From Cerrena zonata (Eukaryota > Basidiomycota > Agaricomycetes > Polyporales > Cerrenaceae): a DNA stretch of 64,000 nt. Of this stretch, positions 37,620 through 49,600 are shown piece by piece; position 1 is the stretch's first letter; every line of letters begins with the position of its first letter. A program made the translations under genes and the position numbers. A model generated the notes under the pieces. The model made no database searches and was not told the origin of the DNA. It was given only the letters and a program-made list of their open reading frames with translations. Location of the stretch: contig JASBNA010000108.1 in NCBI GenBank assembly GCA_038087015.1, positions 1 to 64,000 on the forward strand, in the 5' to 3' direction.

Positions 37620-38960
37620 TGATTTGTCTTCGCGACTGATAAATTTGATTCAGGCAGAAGAGAGAAGTCCACCCTCTTTCAATACCGCATCGCCCCCAGC
37701 TCATAAATCGCAGTCATGATCCTACTTCACAGTACTTCTTTCAAACGACATATGCCTCATGCTTCCGATGATACGTTCAGGCATCGGATCGATGAAGGCG
37801 AAATCCAAGTTCATGGGCGAAGGCAATCATTTTGGACGGTATTTTATTGCCTAATGACAACCAACCGAGACTGGAACATGACAGATGGCATTCAAGGATA
37901 TGAAGGGTCAAATCATGAGATACCCATTCGAGTATATCTGAACACAAGCAGACGACTTACAAAAAATGAGGAACTTTCATCAAGATGAATGAATCTTGTT
38001 CGACGTATAGGCCATTCATACGAACTCTGATGAGGAAGTCTCACTCAAACCTACATTCTTTTGGGAAACAGGGTGTGTCGAGGTCGAAACCCTACATGAC
38101 TTCGTCCCGCTGGCATGGTAAGCCTAAGTTCCAAAAAATGCAGACTACTTAGTGCTAATGAACACGTTGTGATGGAAAGGCATCAACTTCGAGCCTTGGA
38201 ATCCGATTATGGTTCTCTATTTCCACACCAACTTTGAAATACCCGGAACATGCCATCTCAACTTTGACCTGAGTCTCCACACCTGTGCCTTCCCCCCTCA
38301 GTCTTTCAGATGACTTGCCACGAGGCGTTGATGCATATGTTCACCTTGGACATCCCTAAACTCATGTTGGGAAAAAGATGCTTGAAGGGAACTTCTGCGC
38401 TTGTTGTAGGACACATGTCCTTCCTTGAGAAACATCCTACTGTCATTCGTTGTGAGTTGTACTTTGGTTCTCTTCAAACGAAAGTGAATCATGTACCCTC
38501 TATGCTTTAATGTCACATTTTTGAACATGTAGGTTACTTTACGATACATTCGTGGTCACATCAAGTGTACTCAGCGGCCTGGCTAAGAGACAATGCCGAT
38601 CAGCGGTGTCCCAAACCCATGCAAACTTTAGACTCCGGCACACTGTGGGTAAAATTCGTGTCGAACTAGCTCAAACTCCTAACGAAGATCCCGATCCCCA
38701 GGTCGTGTATATAGACCCGTGGCTATGGCCATGGTGTCATCGCAGACAGATGATCGACAGAAAGAATGGTATCCGTGGGTTTGTAATTTCCAATCGTCAA
38801 CTCAAACATCAAGGCTCAATTCCCACTAGACGCCCGCTTCTTGTTGCAACAGTGCGACCAATACCACAATGAGTACAGCAAAGATGACCCTGCGACGTCC
38901 ATTTTTCCATTGTCTTACTGTGAACTCAATACCACGATGCTTTACAAACGCCACTATCAA
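37620..38960 (+). pseudogene. Decayed multi-exon gene of unknown family
   Basis: Plus-strand fragments have protein-like character: TTNRDWNMTDGIQGYEGS (37855-37910), TFFWETGCVEVETLHDFVPL (38055-38115), FHTNFEIPGTCHLNFDLSLH (38222-38280) and FLLQQCDQYHNEYSKDDPAT (38840-38900). Donor- and acceptor-like sites sit between some of them. They cannot be joined in one frame, so I call a relic. A faint resemblance of the first fragment to TDWNISCIVGFTDGTDSEIL in the next gene is too weak to claim kinship. Confidence 0.4.
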
Positions 38961-39541
38961 GTAAGTGTCATAATACAATTGCGCCTCGTGTACTTATCGT
39001 TCTGACCCTCAAGTTTTTTTCTTCGACACATTGTGTATCTGAACTTCTATCGATGTATCGAATTTACGATTGTTTAGTACTTCATGTGTCTCATATTCCG
39101 AGGGTCACCACAATCCAAACTCATACTGCGTCAATGGCAGGTGCAGTACATATAGGTTCAACTGATTATCAGTGCAATGGCGTTCGATTGTCACAGATAT
39201 TGGGAACCTACTGCATTCTGTAGATTTACAATCGCTGTCTTCCCCAGGGGCATAGCCGATATACAACGTACACATAGGCCAACCCCTCCTCCCTGCTCCT
39301 CTCCAAAGGTGTGTCTAAAGCTCCATCATACTATCGGGAGGAAACCGTATCCATTCAGTCTAAGGCGGATCCGCGCTCTCAGCCTCGCACCATTCTTCCA
39401 TTTCTCCGATCCCCTGTCATGTCAATATCTACGTCTACCTCACCACGAACACTGGTCGTTTATGCTCTATGGAGATGGGCAGTGCAATCCGCATAATCGA
39501 GGATTTTGTCACCGAAAAACACGAGGGTCCGCAAGTCTGTG

Positions 39542-39549
39542 TATAAATA
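39542..39549 (+). promoter_or_regulatory. TATA box of the 799-residue protein gene
   Basis: TATAAATA, 80 bp before the ATG at 39622. A pyrimidine-rich stretch (CTTCCTACCTCTCGCATTTA) and a good start context (CCACCATGG) follow, so transcription probably starts in the CT-rich part. Confidence 0.65.
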
Positions 39550-39621
39550 CCCTTTCTTCGTACTTTAATCCCTAGTTCGAGCTTCCTACCTCTCGCATTT
39601 ACAAGCATTTCACGATCCACC

Positions 39622-42416
39622 ATGGCCAACACAGAAGACAAAGCGTCTTTGCTCGTCAAAGGCTTGAACGAGACGCTTCAGTCTCTTTGGGAGGAAGCAG
39701 CAGTCCCTGATGACCAGCCTTCTAACACTTTTGCCTCGCTCCGAGCTTTCATTAGTAGTCTCAAGCAGTACAAATACCACGATGCGAGCACACAAGATGT
39801 TCAATTCACCGTAACAGCACTCAAACTCACGTCGCTTTGCAACCATGAAGCAGTGTTGCATCTAATCTTGTTAGATGAACGTATTGAGTCAGACTCGTAA
39901 GTTTCTCCGGGCTAGTATATGGTGTCTACGATTGACTTTGGAGATGGCACCTTCTAGCTCACAGAAGTCATCTTCAGAAAACCCCAGATTGATGATCAAG
40001 GTGCAAATTATTCCCAACGCTAGTCACCATGTCTTCACACTGGACATCCAATGTAAGTAGCTCGCATTCTACCCTCCCGCTACATCCACACTGATATAAT
40101 ATAACTTCCCACAGCAGCCAAAATTGTCAAGTTATCTGCACCTGAGAAAGTCTTCAAAGACATCCGCGCACACCTGCCAATGAATGTTATCAGTGATGGG
40201 TTCGCTGAGCTCCTCTCAAATATTCCAGCGGCCCCGCTCACTAAGGATGAAGTGTGCTTGGAGGTTGAAGCTCATCTTTCGCGCCAGTGGATGAATGCCA
40301 AACAAAAAGAAGGCCACATGTCAGCCTGCCTCGCCACATTTAGCACCGTTAACTTACAGGATTACCCTCTTGACCTGCACCTTTTCGCAACATTTGCCAA
40401 ACCCGAAGTCCGAAACCTATGCAATCTCTCGTGTCGCCAAGAGATCGTTCTGACTTTCAAGATCGAAAAGATCATATTTTCCAATGCGGGTAATTTCAGA
40501 GAGTAAGAACGAGATTATTCTCACCTATATAATCCACTAATTCCCATCAGCTCTAAGGACACGTCCACTGATTGGAACATCTCATGCATTGTTGGTTTCA
40601 CCGACGGAACAGACTCAGAAATCCTTAACCTGGATGGTACATACTACTGTCACCTCTGCTTATACTTTATCGTTGACGTCCACATTTCAAGGTGCTCGTT
40701 ATGCTAAATGCTTCTCGTCCTACCCCCAAGGCTGCATTTTGGCCAACAATCAATTCGAGAAAGTTGCAAATTTCGTAGTCTCATACTACTGCAAGATCTT
40801 GACGCAATACTCCCTTAATACTGTCCAACCAGACGATGTTGATAAAAGCCCACCAGGCAATTTCGAGCTGGTCGTATTGCCACCATGTTCTATCAATTCC
40901 CACCTCAATAGACTCTATCGAGCTCGTGATGAAGACGTCACCCCCTTTGGTTTGAACTCCCACTTTGAAGCCGACTTTGATTGTATCTCCACCTCCTTTG
41001 AAGCCGGAAATGGAAGTGATGCAGACTCAATGGTGATATCCATTGGCACCAAGCGTAGCCAAATGAAAGTCGAGGGGTAGGCTGATAGATAACCTATACT
41101 CAAGTCTTAAGCTCACATAGATTCGTCTCAGAAAATTTGTCAATTTCCCCCCCATGAAGATATCGTTCAAAGTTGGTATTTCCATCTTGGAGAAAATGGA
41201 ACGAGACGAGAACTACAACTCAGTCTGTTTGGCTCTGAACTTTGATGGTCAGTAACGCAACACCAATAATCACAGCAAAGCTTAACACCCCATATAGAAC
41301 CAACACCAAAATATGTCAAGTCAGGTAGCAACGTTCCGACAGCTTATCTTGACGATTTCCGTGAGAATATCATATCGTACCTTCGCAGCCTCTCTTCAAA
41401 AGGATTCAATATCATCTACACCATGCCGACCAAGATCTTCACAACACTCGAATATAAAATCATCCCAGGTCGCTGCGGTCAAGTAATTGCAACAGGCTGT
41501 GCGAATACTCATTGCGACCTCGATGCGAAGGCCGATCAATTGGTGCTTGGAATCTTGATGCGTACCGACAGCACTAAAGTACCGACTAAGATTCCCCTAA
41601 TTCCCTTTAGCAGGGAGATATTACCACTCTGGAATGTCATGAATGTGACCATGACGCTCCTGACAGTATCTCTTGGTAGACAGGAAGGCTCGACACGGTT
41701 CGCAGTCAAAACTTGGAAGGAAGAATTCGGAGATGAAACACTCTTACGTGATAATTTTGACTTTGTATCTGGACGCCACATTCGGTACCGCTACCAAGAA
41801 TCGCTAAAGCGCGACCTATACGGTATGGACTCGTTGGAGTGTAAGTCGTACTAGATGACTGTAAGGATAAGACTCGCTCTCACACTGTTACTTCCTATAT
41901 ACAGGTCAAACAGTAAACAAGATCACCCTTGACTCACTTACCAGCGACAATCAGACTCTCATCGTCTCATTCGAAGGAACATCTGAAATCGAAGCTAGTA
42001 TCGGCGTGGGCTGGAGGTATACTCCTCAAATCTATCCTCGCTTTCTTACTAACTCTGTTGACAGAAAAAGGACATTGGCAAAGTGGTCAACCGCCATTTC
42101 CATTTACTCCGATGAGGTCGGTCTTCATGTGAAAAAGCGCGCTGACCGTACTATCGAGGTGAGAAAAATGTCTGGGTATGAAGAAGACGGTGACGACCTT
42201 GGTCTCTTCGAAGAGCATCAACATGCCCTCAACATAGGCTTCAAGCAGATGAAGAAGGCATTCGATGACATTGCAAGGATGTTACGAGACACAGTAGAGG
42301 ACGTTAAACATCCACCTACGGGTCAAGTGTATTCCTTTGTTGATCCTCGCTTGACCAATGAGGGCGGTCTGGTCTTCTCCCTTTGTCCTGAACCTCTTGG
42401 TGAGGACACCGTATAG
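39622..42416 (+). CDS. Unknown 799-residue protein, eight exons
   Basis: Exons 39622-39896, 39958-40052, 40115-40502 (or from 40118, a tandem CAGCAG acceptor), 40551-40636, 40692-41076, 41132-41247, 41298-41840, 41905-42416; phases agree throughout and the sum is 800 codons with stop. I recognise no named domain. Visible features are an acidic helical N-terminus (residues 1-90), a beta-rich middle (LMIKVQIIPNASHHVFTLDI, FSTVNLQDYPLDLHLFATFA, IVLTFKIEKIIFSN), a segment CGQVIATGCANTHCDLDAK, a hydrophobic stretch around LPLWNVMNVTMTLLTVSLG, and an acidic C-terminal third (YEEDGDDLGLFEEHQHALNI) with an amphipathic helix. No signal peptide. Start context CCACCATGG and a TATA box argue that it is expressed. 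It is single copy in this window, unlike its neighbours. Confidence 0.85.
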
Positions 42417-43059
42417 GGTGAGCTGATTTCATATCAACTCATTGACGACACTAGTAAATAGCTCATAACCTTCATAGACGATCTCAACGACGAAGTATGA
42501 AATGCTTGGGTGTCACTTGAATCGATGAATCAGCAATTGAAGTAGTATTCCTACCTGTGTACAGTATCCTTCCCGTCCGTGTTTCCTTGCTCCGATGTAA
42601 CACTACCTTGATCCCCTTTTGTAAATTCTGACAGAGAGCGTCTTGGAGGACGATTTGCTACTATGCTATGAATGTTTTTCACGAACAATGTCCTGATTGT
42701 ATCTTGCGCGAGATGGCCAACATCAATGATATGCGACTTTGCGCGGTAGTGAGTGATCTGGTGTTACCTTATGCTCATGTAGAAGACGAGCGTCGGTCGA
42801 ATATGACAATAGGTGTCGGAGGGTCACAATAATCGGCATGACAAGAGGGTCTGTGTTTATAAAGATTGGTCACTGGATGTATCGTAGTCAAAGGAGACAG
42901 AGTGCCTTGTTGCCAATGCCTATTTGGAGAATCCGAGTCCTTCGCCGTAACAGCGATTTCGGATTCCCACTACGCTGTGTATAATCGTACTTAGATTTGA
43001 ATCACATAGCAGCCGGTGGGAAGGATCGTTTTCTGTATCCGTGAAAACATATTTAGAGA
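42417..43059. other. Intergenic, 3' flank
   Basis: 3' region of the preceding gene, then sequence without recognised exon. Confidence 0.4.
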
Positions 43060-44870
43060 ACGATTATGCTGCGTGGAGATTTGACTAGTCGTACTTGCAG
43101 ACGAGGATATTCTATGGAGAAAGCAAATCGCGGACAGCCGGATCTAACCGAACGACTGTCAGAACCAATGAAAAATGGAGTATATATATATTGATTTTCG
43201 AAGTACGCTGTGGCAGTATATACACCCATATATATTGCAAATGGAGCCATCCTATGGAGTAGTTTCTCGACTTCAGCTTGGAAGAAACAATAAATGAGCA
43301 TACCTATAGATAGTCCTGTAGAGATTCTACGGTACTGTTTTTCCACTCTACAATACGATATGTTGAGAGAAAGCTCGACCAATATAGTCAGCCTACATGA
43401 AACGGAGGTGACCAACGTGCTCGATGGCCCGAAGCCGACAGATATATGGCCGTCTACCGTATCTTACAATAGGTAGCACGTCAACTTAGTTCCGGAGGGG
43501 TGTGATTATCGTGTTTTGGTGAGCGTGATGAAGCAGACCTTCCACGGACTTCTAAAGTAACTTCCGAACTTCGTATATCGGTGGTACCTTTGATAACAGG
43601 GGCCGCAGGACAGGCCGCTGCTGGCCGGGTGGGGGTTCCAACGGATGTTGAGTTGGTAGTAACCAGAAGGCAATGACGTTTATCACATCGTCTGAGGATG
43701 CAATCGATTGAAGCGTACCCATCCTATTGAGGGTTTCTGATAGAACGAGACTAGTAGATAGCCAAGTATAAATGCATACACCCATTCCTCGAGGAGCTTT
43801 GATGAGTCGTTTAGACCGTAGAAATCTTTCCAGTAGTGCTAGCCAACCATACCTTTTTCCTCTTCAAAATCGAGCATAGTCACTTATATATCTGTGAGGA
43901 CACAAGTGTGATGGGAAATGTCAACGTGAGGTGAAGTTTAAACGCACCTGTCTGATGACTCGGGTTTGATGCCCAAGAGTAGGTGAAGTAAGACATCATC
44001 CGGAAAAGATGCCAGCCAGACTGACTGAATGAAGGCTCCTGTGGGAGAAGAAAGTACGAGGGGATTCCGATACAGCGCTCACCAAACTAATTTATTTTCT
44101 TTCTTCCAGAGTCCGCGTCGATATGTCATTCGAGATCCTAGGAGAGTATACCGCATAAAGCAAGAACGGCATACCTCGTATGCTTATAGCGACTCCCTTA
44201 TACTCGCCCGACTCTTTCTCGGTGTAGTACTAGTTGCTGTATTCGGAATACGATCGTTTTGCAGATGAGACATAGGGCAGAGTTTGGTTGGATGATGTCG
44301 GTATGATGGGGTGGTTCGAAGAGGGAGATTCAGATAATGATACTAGAGTGAAATGAGAACGAAAAGTGTCTTTGATCGATCGTTGTTGAGACGAAAGGAG
44401 ACGACATATGTCGCGTTGGAGGCATAGGATCTGGAGATCGGTTGAAGAATGAAATGGCGTGATGCCAGTGAGATGAGAACGAAGGTGGGTGGGTAGAGTG
44501 CAGACGAGAGTCCGTGATCTGTAAATGATAAGCTCGGAGGGGATGTTTGATATAGTACAGTAAATGCGACGGATAAGGGATATCACCTTAGTCTATTGGA
44601 TATCATACACCCAGAAATGACATTGAATGTATCTGTAGTTGACGCTTTCAAGTGAAATGGTCGAGATACTGTAGATTGTCACCGTCTGGCTCACAGTCTT
44701 CTCGATGACGACGATCAAAGTGTAGCCCGGCCCGCAAGGCCCGTGATCGAGTGAGTGTATTTTCGTCGAGATCTCTGCTTCCCTCCCTCCTCCTGCTATC
44801 ATCATCGAATTGTGGTCTTTTGAAGACGAATACACTACCTGGTATACCAACTCAGCACTCAGAACTAGTA
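43060..44870 (-). pseudogene. Element R, copy d (decayed)
   Basis: Aligns block by block with copy c (AATAAATGAGCATACC near 43290 with ACATAAATGAGGATACC near 51995; GGTGGTACCTTTGATAACAG near 43581 with GGTGGTAGCTATGATAACAG near 52303; AAGACATCATCCGG near 43990 with GAGACATCATCTGG near 52721; GAGATCGGTTGA near 44432). The minus frame at 43785-43552 contains SIASSDDVINVIAFW, the F-box-like family signature. It is the only R copy without an NLR gene beside its 3' end in this window. Confidence 0.6.
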
Positions 44871-44989
44871 CTCATCACTCATCACTGTCACAAACGCTTC
44901 CAAGTCGATGTCAACTTTCATCTGATTCTTTGCCAATAGCCGCACCTAACAACCCTCACAACTGACGTCCCTGAGGCCCCGTGCTCGAA

Positions 44990-46270
44990 GCGTTGAATAG
45001 TGCTCGTTGATGAATGCCCGTCCGATGCCAGTCTCAATCTCATTAAACAGGCCGTGAGGCATTCTTAGCAATCGGTATCTTTTTCTAACCCATAAGCACC
45101 CAAAGGTCGCTCTGCAAGGGATCCTGGAGTGGATAGTGCATGTTTGGATAGCCAACGGAGACTATTGTCTGAAGAGATACTAGAATCTCTGCGAGAGTGC
45201 TTCCGTACGTTGAATCACCGAGGCGTTTTCCCTGGCTCTGAAAGGAATGGTGAGTTTTTCTCATACACATTGAAAGTATAGCTCCGTACCTCATTCAATG
45301 TGCGCGAAGCCATGAACGAGAACTGACATTTTCTTCCGATAGGCCTCAAAGCACACTCCATATTTCCAATACTCTTGACACCTTTGACGTTTACGAATAT
45401 GAACCCACGACTGTCGATCGAATGCTCACTTACCCATCAACCTTCGAGCTCTATTTACGAAGGGGGTGATCATCATTCTTAGCCTACTGCGAAGACAGAC
45501 TATGATTTACAGTGAGTAACTCGCCTTCTGTTGTCTCTACTGGCTGACGTAAGGACTACGCTTACCTCAGTTTCCTTTGAACGATCATCACCAGAACTAG
45601 CTGCCCAAGCTTTAGAGACTACGCCTCGTTTTAACAGCTCGATCTGTTATATATGAATAAACGACTCTTGGCTCCGGTGAGGTTCAAACCGCTGAAATAT
45701 CGCTAGTGATACCTCTTTAAACAGGATATTCTAGGACGCAACTTAGGGAGTAGATATACCAAATCCACTGGATACTTGACAGCTCGATTCGCTTACGACT
45801 TACGGGATGACGTGGACAACTGCATTTATACACTCTCGCCTTTTCGTTATGATTTCATCACCCTAAACTCGTTCTACCACATGGGCTCAGCCGAACGGCT
45901 CTCTGTCACATCCCCGACGATATCTTGCTTTGATTCCTACGCTCCGCTCCCTCGAACCACCGGCGGGAATACAAGTCACCGAATAACAATAGCTTCTCTT
46001 GATCATTCGTCGACGTGGTATCTGGGTGTGCATGATGAGACGGTCGAGGATAGCAGAACTTATACCTATGATGACTCTTTACTTGCTCGAAACGCTCTAG
46101 AGTGTGTACACGGAAAGGCCATAAATGGATGGTAGAAGCCCTCAATGGAAAGGTTCGTGTCAGCTGAGGATCCGGAGCCACCTAACGGGGTATGTTAGCT
46201 ATTGACGAAGACCCAACCGTAGTCTCCCTTGGGCGGTACCCTCTGAAACGACGACATGAGCGGCCATACA
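44990..46270 (+). pseudogene. Element S, copy c (inverted relative to copy b)
   Basis: Matches the reverse complement of copy b over its length: CTAGAATCTCTGCGAGAG and CTCTGAAAGGAATGGTGAG near 45180-45255, CTTAGCCTACTGCGAAGACA near 45480, GGATACTTGACAGCTCGA near 45770, and GAGACGGTCGAGGATAGCA near 46037. It still has an open frame of 119 codons (45776-46135), but no continuous gene. Position and orientation (upstream of and co-oriented with NLR3) are the same as for copy b and NLR2. Confidence 0.65.
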
Positions 46271-46675
46271 CATGTGCGTTACATTCAGTACGAACGCTCT
46301 ACATGCGCCAAGTGAATCTTTTCCACTGATGAACTTGATGCTCCATAGTCCATCGCTACTGATACACGATGTGTGAGTATATAGTTATCATGCAGAGCAA
46401 TACACCTATTCTCGCAGACCGCTGTATCACTTGAGACCTGGGATGAGAAGCTTGACAAAGGCATGTTCGCACACAGATTACACGTGAACTGTTGGCAGTT
46501 TCCACGACGTCTTCTTATCTTTCGAATGACACTTCGAATCGATATAGTTGCACACGGGCTGCACATAACTAGCCGCGCAAACATACCTATCCTCTCTTCT
46601 CTGCCCCCTTTCTCTTCAGTATCTCCCCCATCACCTCAATTATCACAAAAATACTCGGAATTTCGTTTTGCAATA
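46271..46675 (+). promoter_or_regulatory. Upstream region of NLR3
   Basis: Contains a CT-rich tract (CTCTTCTCTGCCCCCTTTCT near 46592) before the ATG, as is common in fungal promoters. The last 18 bases before the ATG are identical to those of NLR2. No other gene seen. Confidence 0.5.
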
Positions 46676-49600
46676 ATGGCCCGGAACGTTCATCTTATAG
46701 GTAGGTCTTATATACACTGTCGGGATAGACATTGACTGATATCAACCACAGTACGCAGCGCAAGAAATACTGAATGGTCTGGCGGCGGTTGCTACCCCGC
46801 TCATACACCTCCTAAACTGTATATCACACTCAAAGTCAACGAACGCAGAGATAAGACAGAGACGAAGGATGAAGCAGATCCGCAATGGAATACGGAATTC
46901 ACATTGTATGTTATCGCTTTCTTGTCACGCTCGCGTGAATCTCACAAGAATATCATAGCCCTGCGCTCGAGGACGAGCATGTCATCCGGTTTCGTCTGAA
47001 AGCTGTGGCGATGTTATGCAGAGATCGGATTATCGGCGAAATCGAGTGCACAGTTGCGGATCTCCTGACGCCAGATAGTCCAAGTACGTTTTTATCTATC
47101 GGACACTTGGGTGACCTAGCTTACGCATCCACTTCCAATCCTAGAGGAGCTGCAGATATTCGGAGTCGATGACGAGGCGAAATCATCTACTGGCACGATT
47201 GTAGTCGACGTAGAGGCAATCAGTGTCGACGATGCAGCGAAACGTCTCGTCGAGGACGCCCAAGCCATGGATAACATTGCTCATAAAGTGAACGAGCTCA
47301 AAGAGAGGCTGCAAACGTTGAAACTCGTTGTCAGTGTAATCGATCAAGTAGCCAAGGTAGAGTAGTTCGATTAGCTGTGGTTATATAATTTGCTAACACC
47401 GCTACAAAACAGTTAAACTCGAAGGTCGAGTTGGCTTGGCATATTTGTTCAGCACTATACAAAGTGGGTTCCTATTTTCCGGCGGTGAAATGATGGGTCT
47501 CTCTTACTAAATGTAATCTGCTAGGTAGTCAATGACCAGTGCTCGACGGACCAGAAGGTCATCAGTCTGATCAACACCATGATTTGTACCCTCGATTTCG
47601 CTCAAGATTCCCGGAAACTCAATGAATACGTCATTTCTCTCGAAACCACGATCACCAATCTCGTTACTCAGGTGGCAGAATGCGCAATCTTTGTGCGCGA
47701 GTACTTTCGACCTAGCTTCTTAGGTATGTATTACAGCTTCCCTTTCTTGCCGTAATGCGATGCTGACAGTTAAATCAGCACGATTAGCAGGTCAGCTCCT
47801 GATCGATTCCAACAAGAAGAGCGATGACCTTGTCATGAAACTTACCAGTCTCCGAGCCGATTTGGAGTCTAAGATTCCGCTGCATGTCGGTACAAAGATG
47901 CTCGAGGGACAAGTCGAAGCTAAGCTAGTCAGTGCAAAAATCTTCATGGATGTATCCCAACTCCGTGAGTTCATCATAGTCACGATGGGATAGTAGGTCA
48001 CGACTAATATTATATGTGGTATAGGTGAATCTGACGCCTTGAGAGAGCTGAAACCAACTCACATGAATGTTGGCACTCGGCCTCTGTGTCTACGTGGTAC
48101 ACGAGAGATCGCGTTGGAGAAAATCATGAACTGGATTCTCGATATCGACAATATTGAGCAAAACGTTCTGTGGATATATGGTCTCGCTGGATCTGGGAAG
48201 AGCACGATTGCAAGAACCATTGCAGCACGACTCGATGGGCTGGGTCGTAGAGGCGGCTTTCTCTTCTTCGAACGAGGAAAGACAAACCCGGATGCTGTGG
48301 TACAGACACTCGCCGTACAGCTCGCCAACTCCGATCCTCTGCTGAGGTTTGCTATATGCGAGGCAATCGAAGAGAATCGTAATATCACCACTGCCAGCCT
48401 TGAAGACCAATTTGACAGCCTCCTTCGTGGTCCCCTCACCAAGGCTGCTCGGTCTCTCCATGGCCCAATCGTTGTGGTTCTCGATGCTCTGGACGAATAT
48501 GGAGACACAGCTTCTCGGAAATCTCTCCTTAAGCTTCTCTCAAATGAACTCCCGAAGTTCCCTAGCAATTTCCGATTTCTCCTTACGAGCCGACCCGAGT
48601 CGAGCATTTTTGAACTATTCTCCAAGAACTTGAAGATCAGGTCAATGTCCTTGAAAGACATGGAGGATGCAGCCCCAGCTATCCGAGTCTACTTGTCAGC
48701 CGAGTTAATGGGCATTCTTGGATCGGATGCTATCTTAAACGCTTCGACCAGACCAGACTTTGATTCAAGGTGGAAAGAGACAAATCTAGACCAACTCGTG
48801 AAGATGTCAGAAGGGCTTTTTATCTGGGCATCAACGTTGATAGGCTTCCTTATGGGTGTTACCAACCCCGCAAATCAACTTGAACGTATCCTCTCCTCCA
48901 AAACCACCAAGTATATTCAAGGCTTGGATGATCTATATGCCACAGTACTAGACGCTTGTAACGATTGGGGTGAAGGGCTGGATGAAGAATTCCGATCCAT
49001 CGCGGGCACTATTCTATTTTGCCACCAGCCACTCAGCGATGCTGCTATTGATGAACTGCTTAACCTTCCAGACCATAAATCGTGTAAAACCCTATTCAAG
49101 AGACTCCGCTGCCTTTTCGATTATGAACCTGGAAAGCCTATTCGCCCACTTCATGCATCCTTCCGTGACTACCTCGTAGATGAGAAGCGCAGCATAGGAA
49201 AATCTTGGTCTCTTGCTGGCTTTGATATACATCACTATCTGTTGGAGTGCTGCTTCCGTGTTATGTCGAAGCAGCTCCGTTTCAATATCTGCGACTTCGA
49301 GGCATCAACGCAGAAATACTCCGATCTTGAGGAGCGAATTGAGAAGAACATATCCTCATCCTTGAAATATGCTTCAGGCCACTGGGTAGAGCATCTGGAC
49401 AAGGTCAAAACCTTCCCTGCTGATACTCAAAGAGCCCTAGAGTTATTTTCCAACCAACAAATCTTCTTCTGGTTGGAAGTAGTATCTCTATGCTATAGCT
49501 GGAAGTATCAAATCCTTGATAGATGTTGTTACACTGTTAGAAGATTTCTACAAGTAAGTTGTCTCTATAACATATGTTTTAATTTTAATTTAACCCATAT

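Noticed and set aside
48059..48661. 200-codon minus-strand frame opposite the NACHT exon of NLR3
   Set aside because: Shadow frame; the sense strand carries conserved Walker motifs, and a similar shadow appears opposite NLR2.
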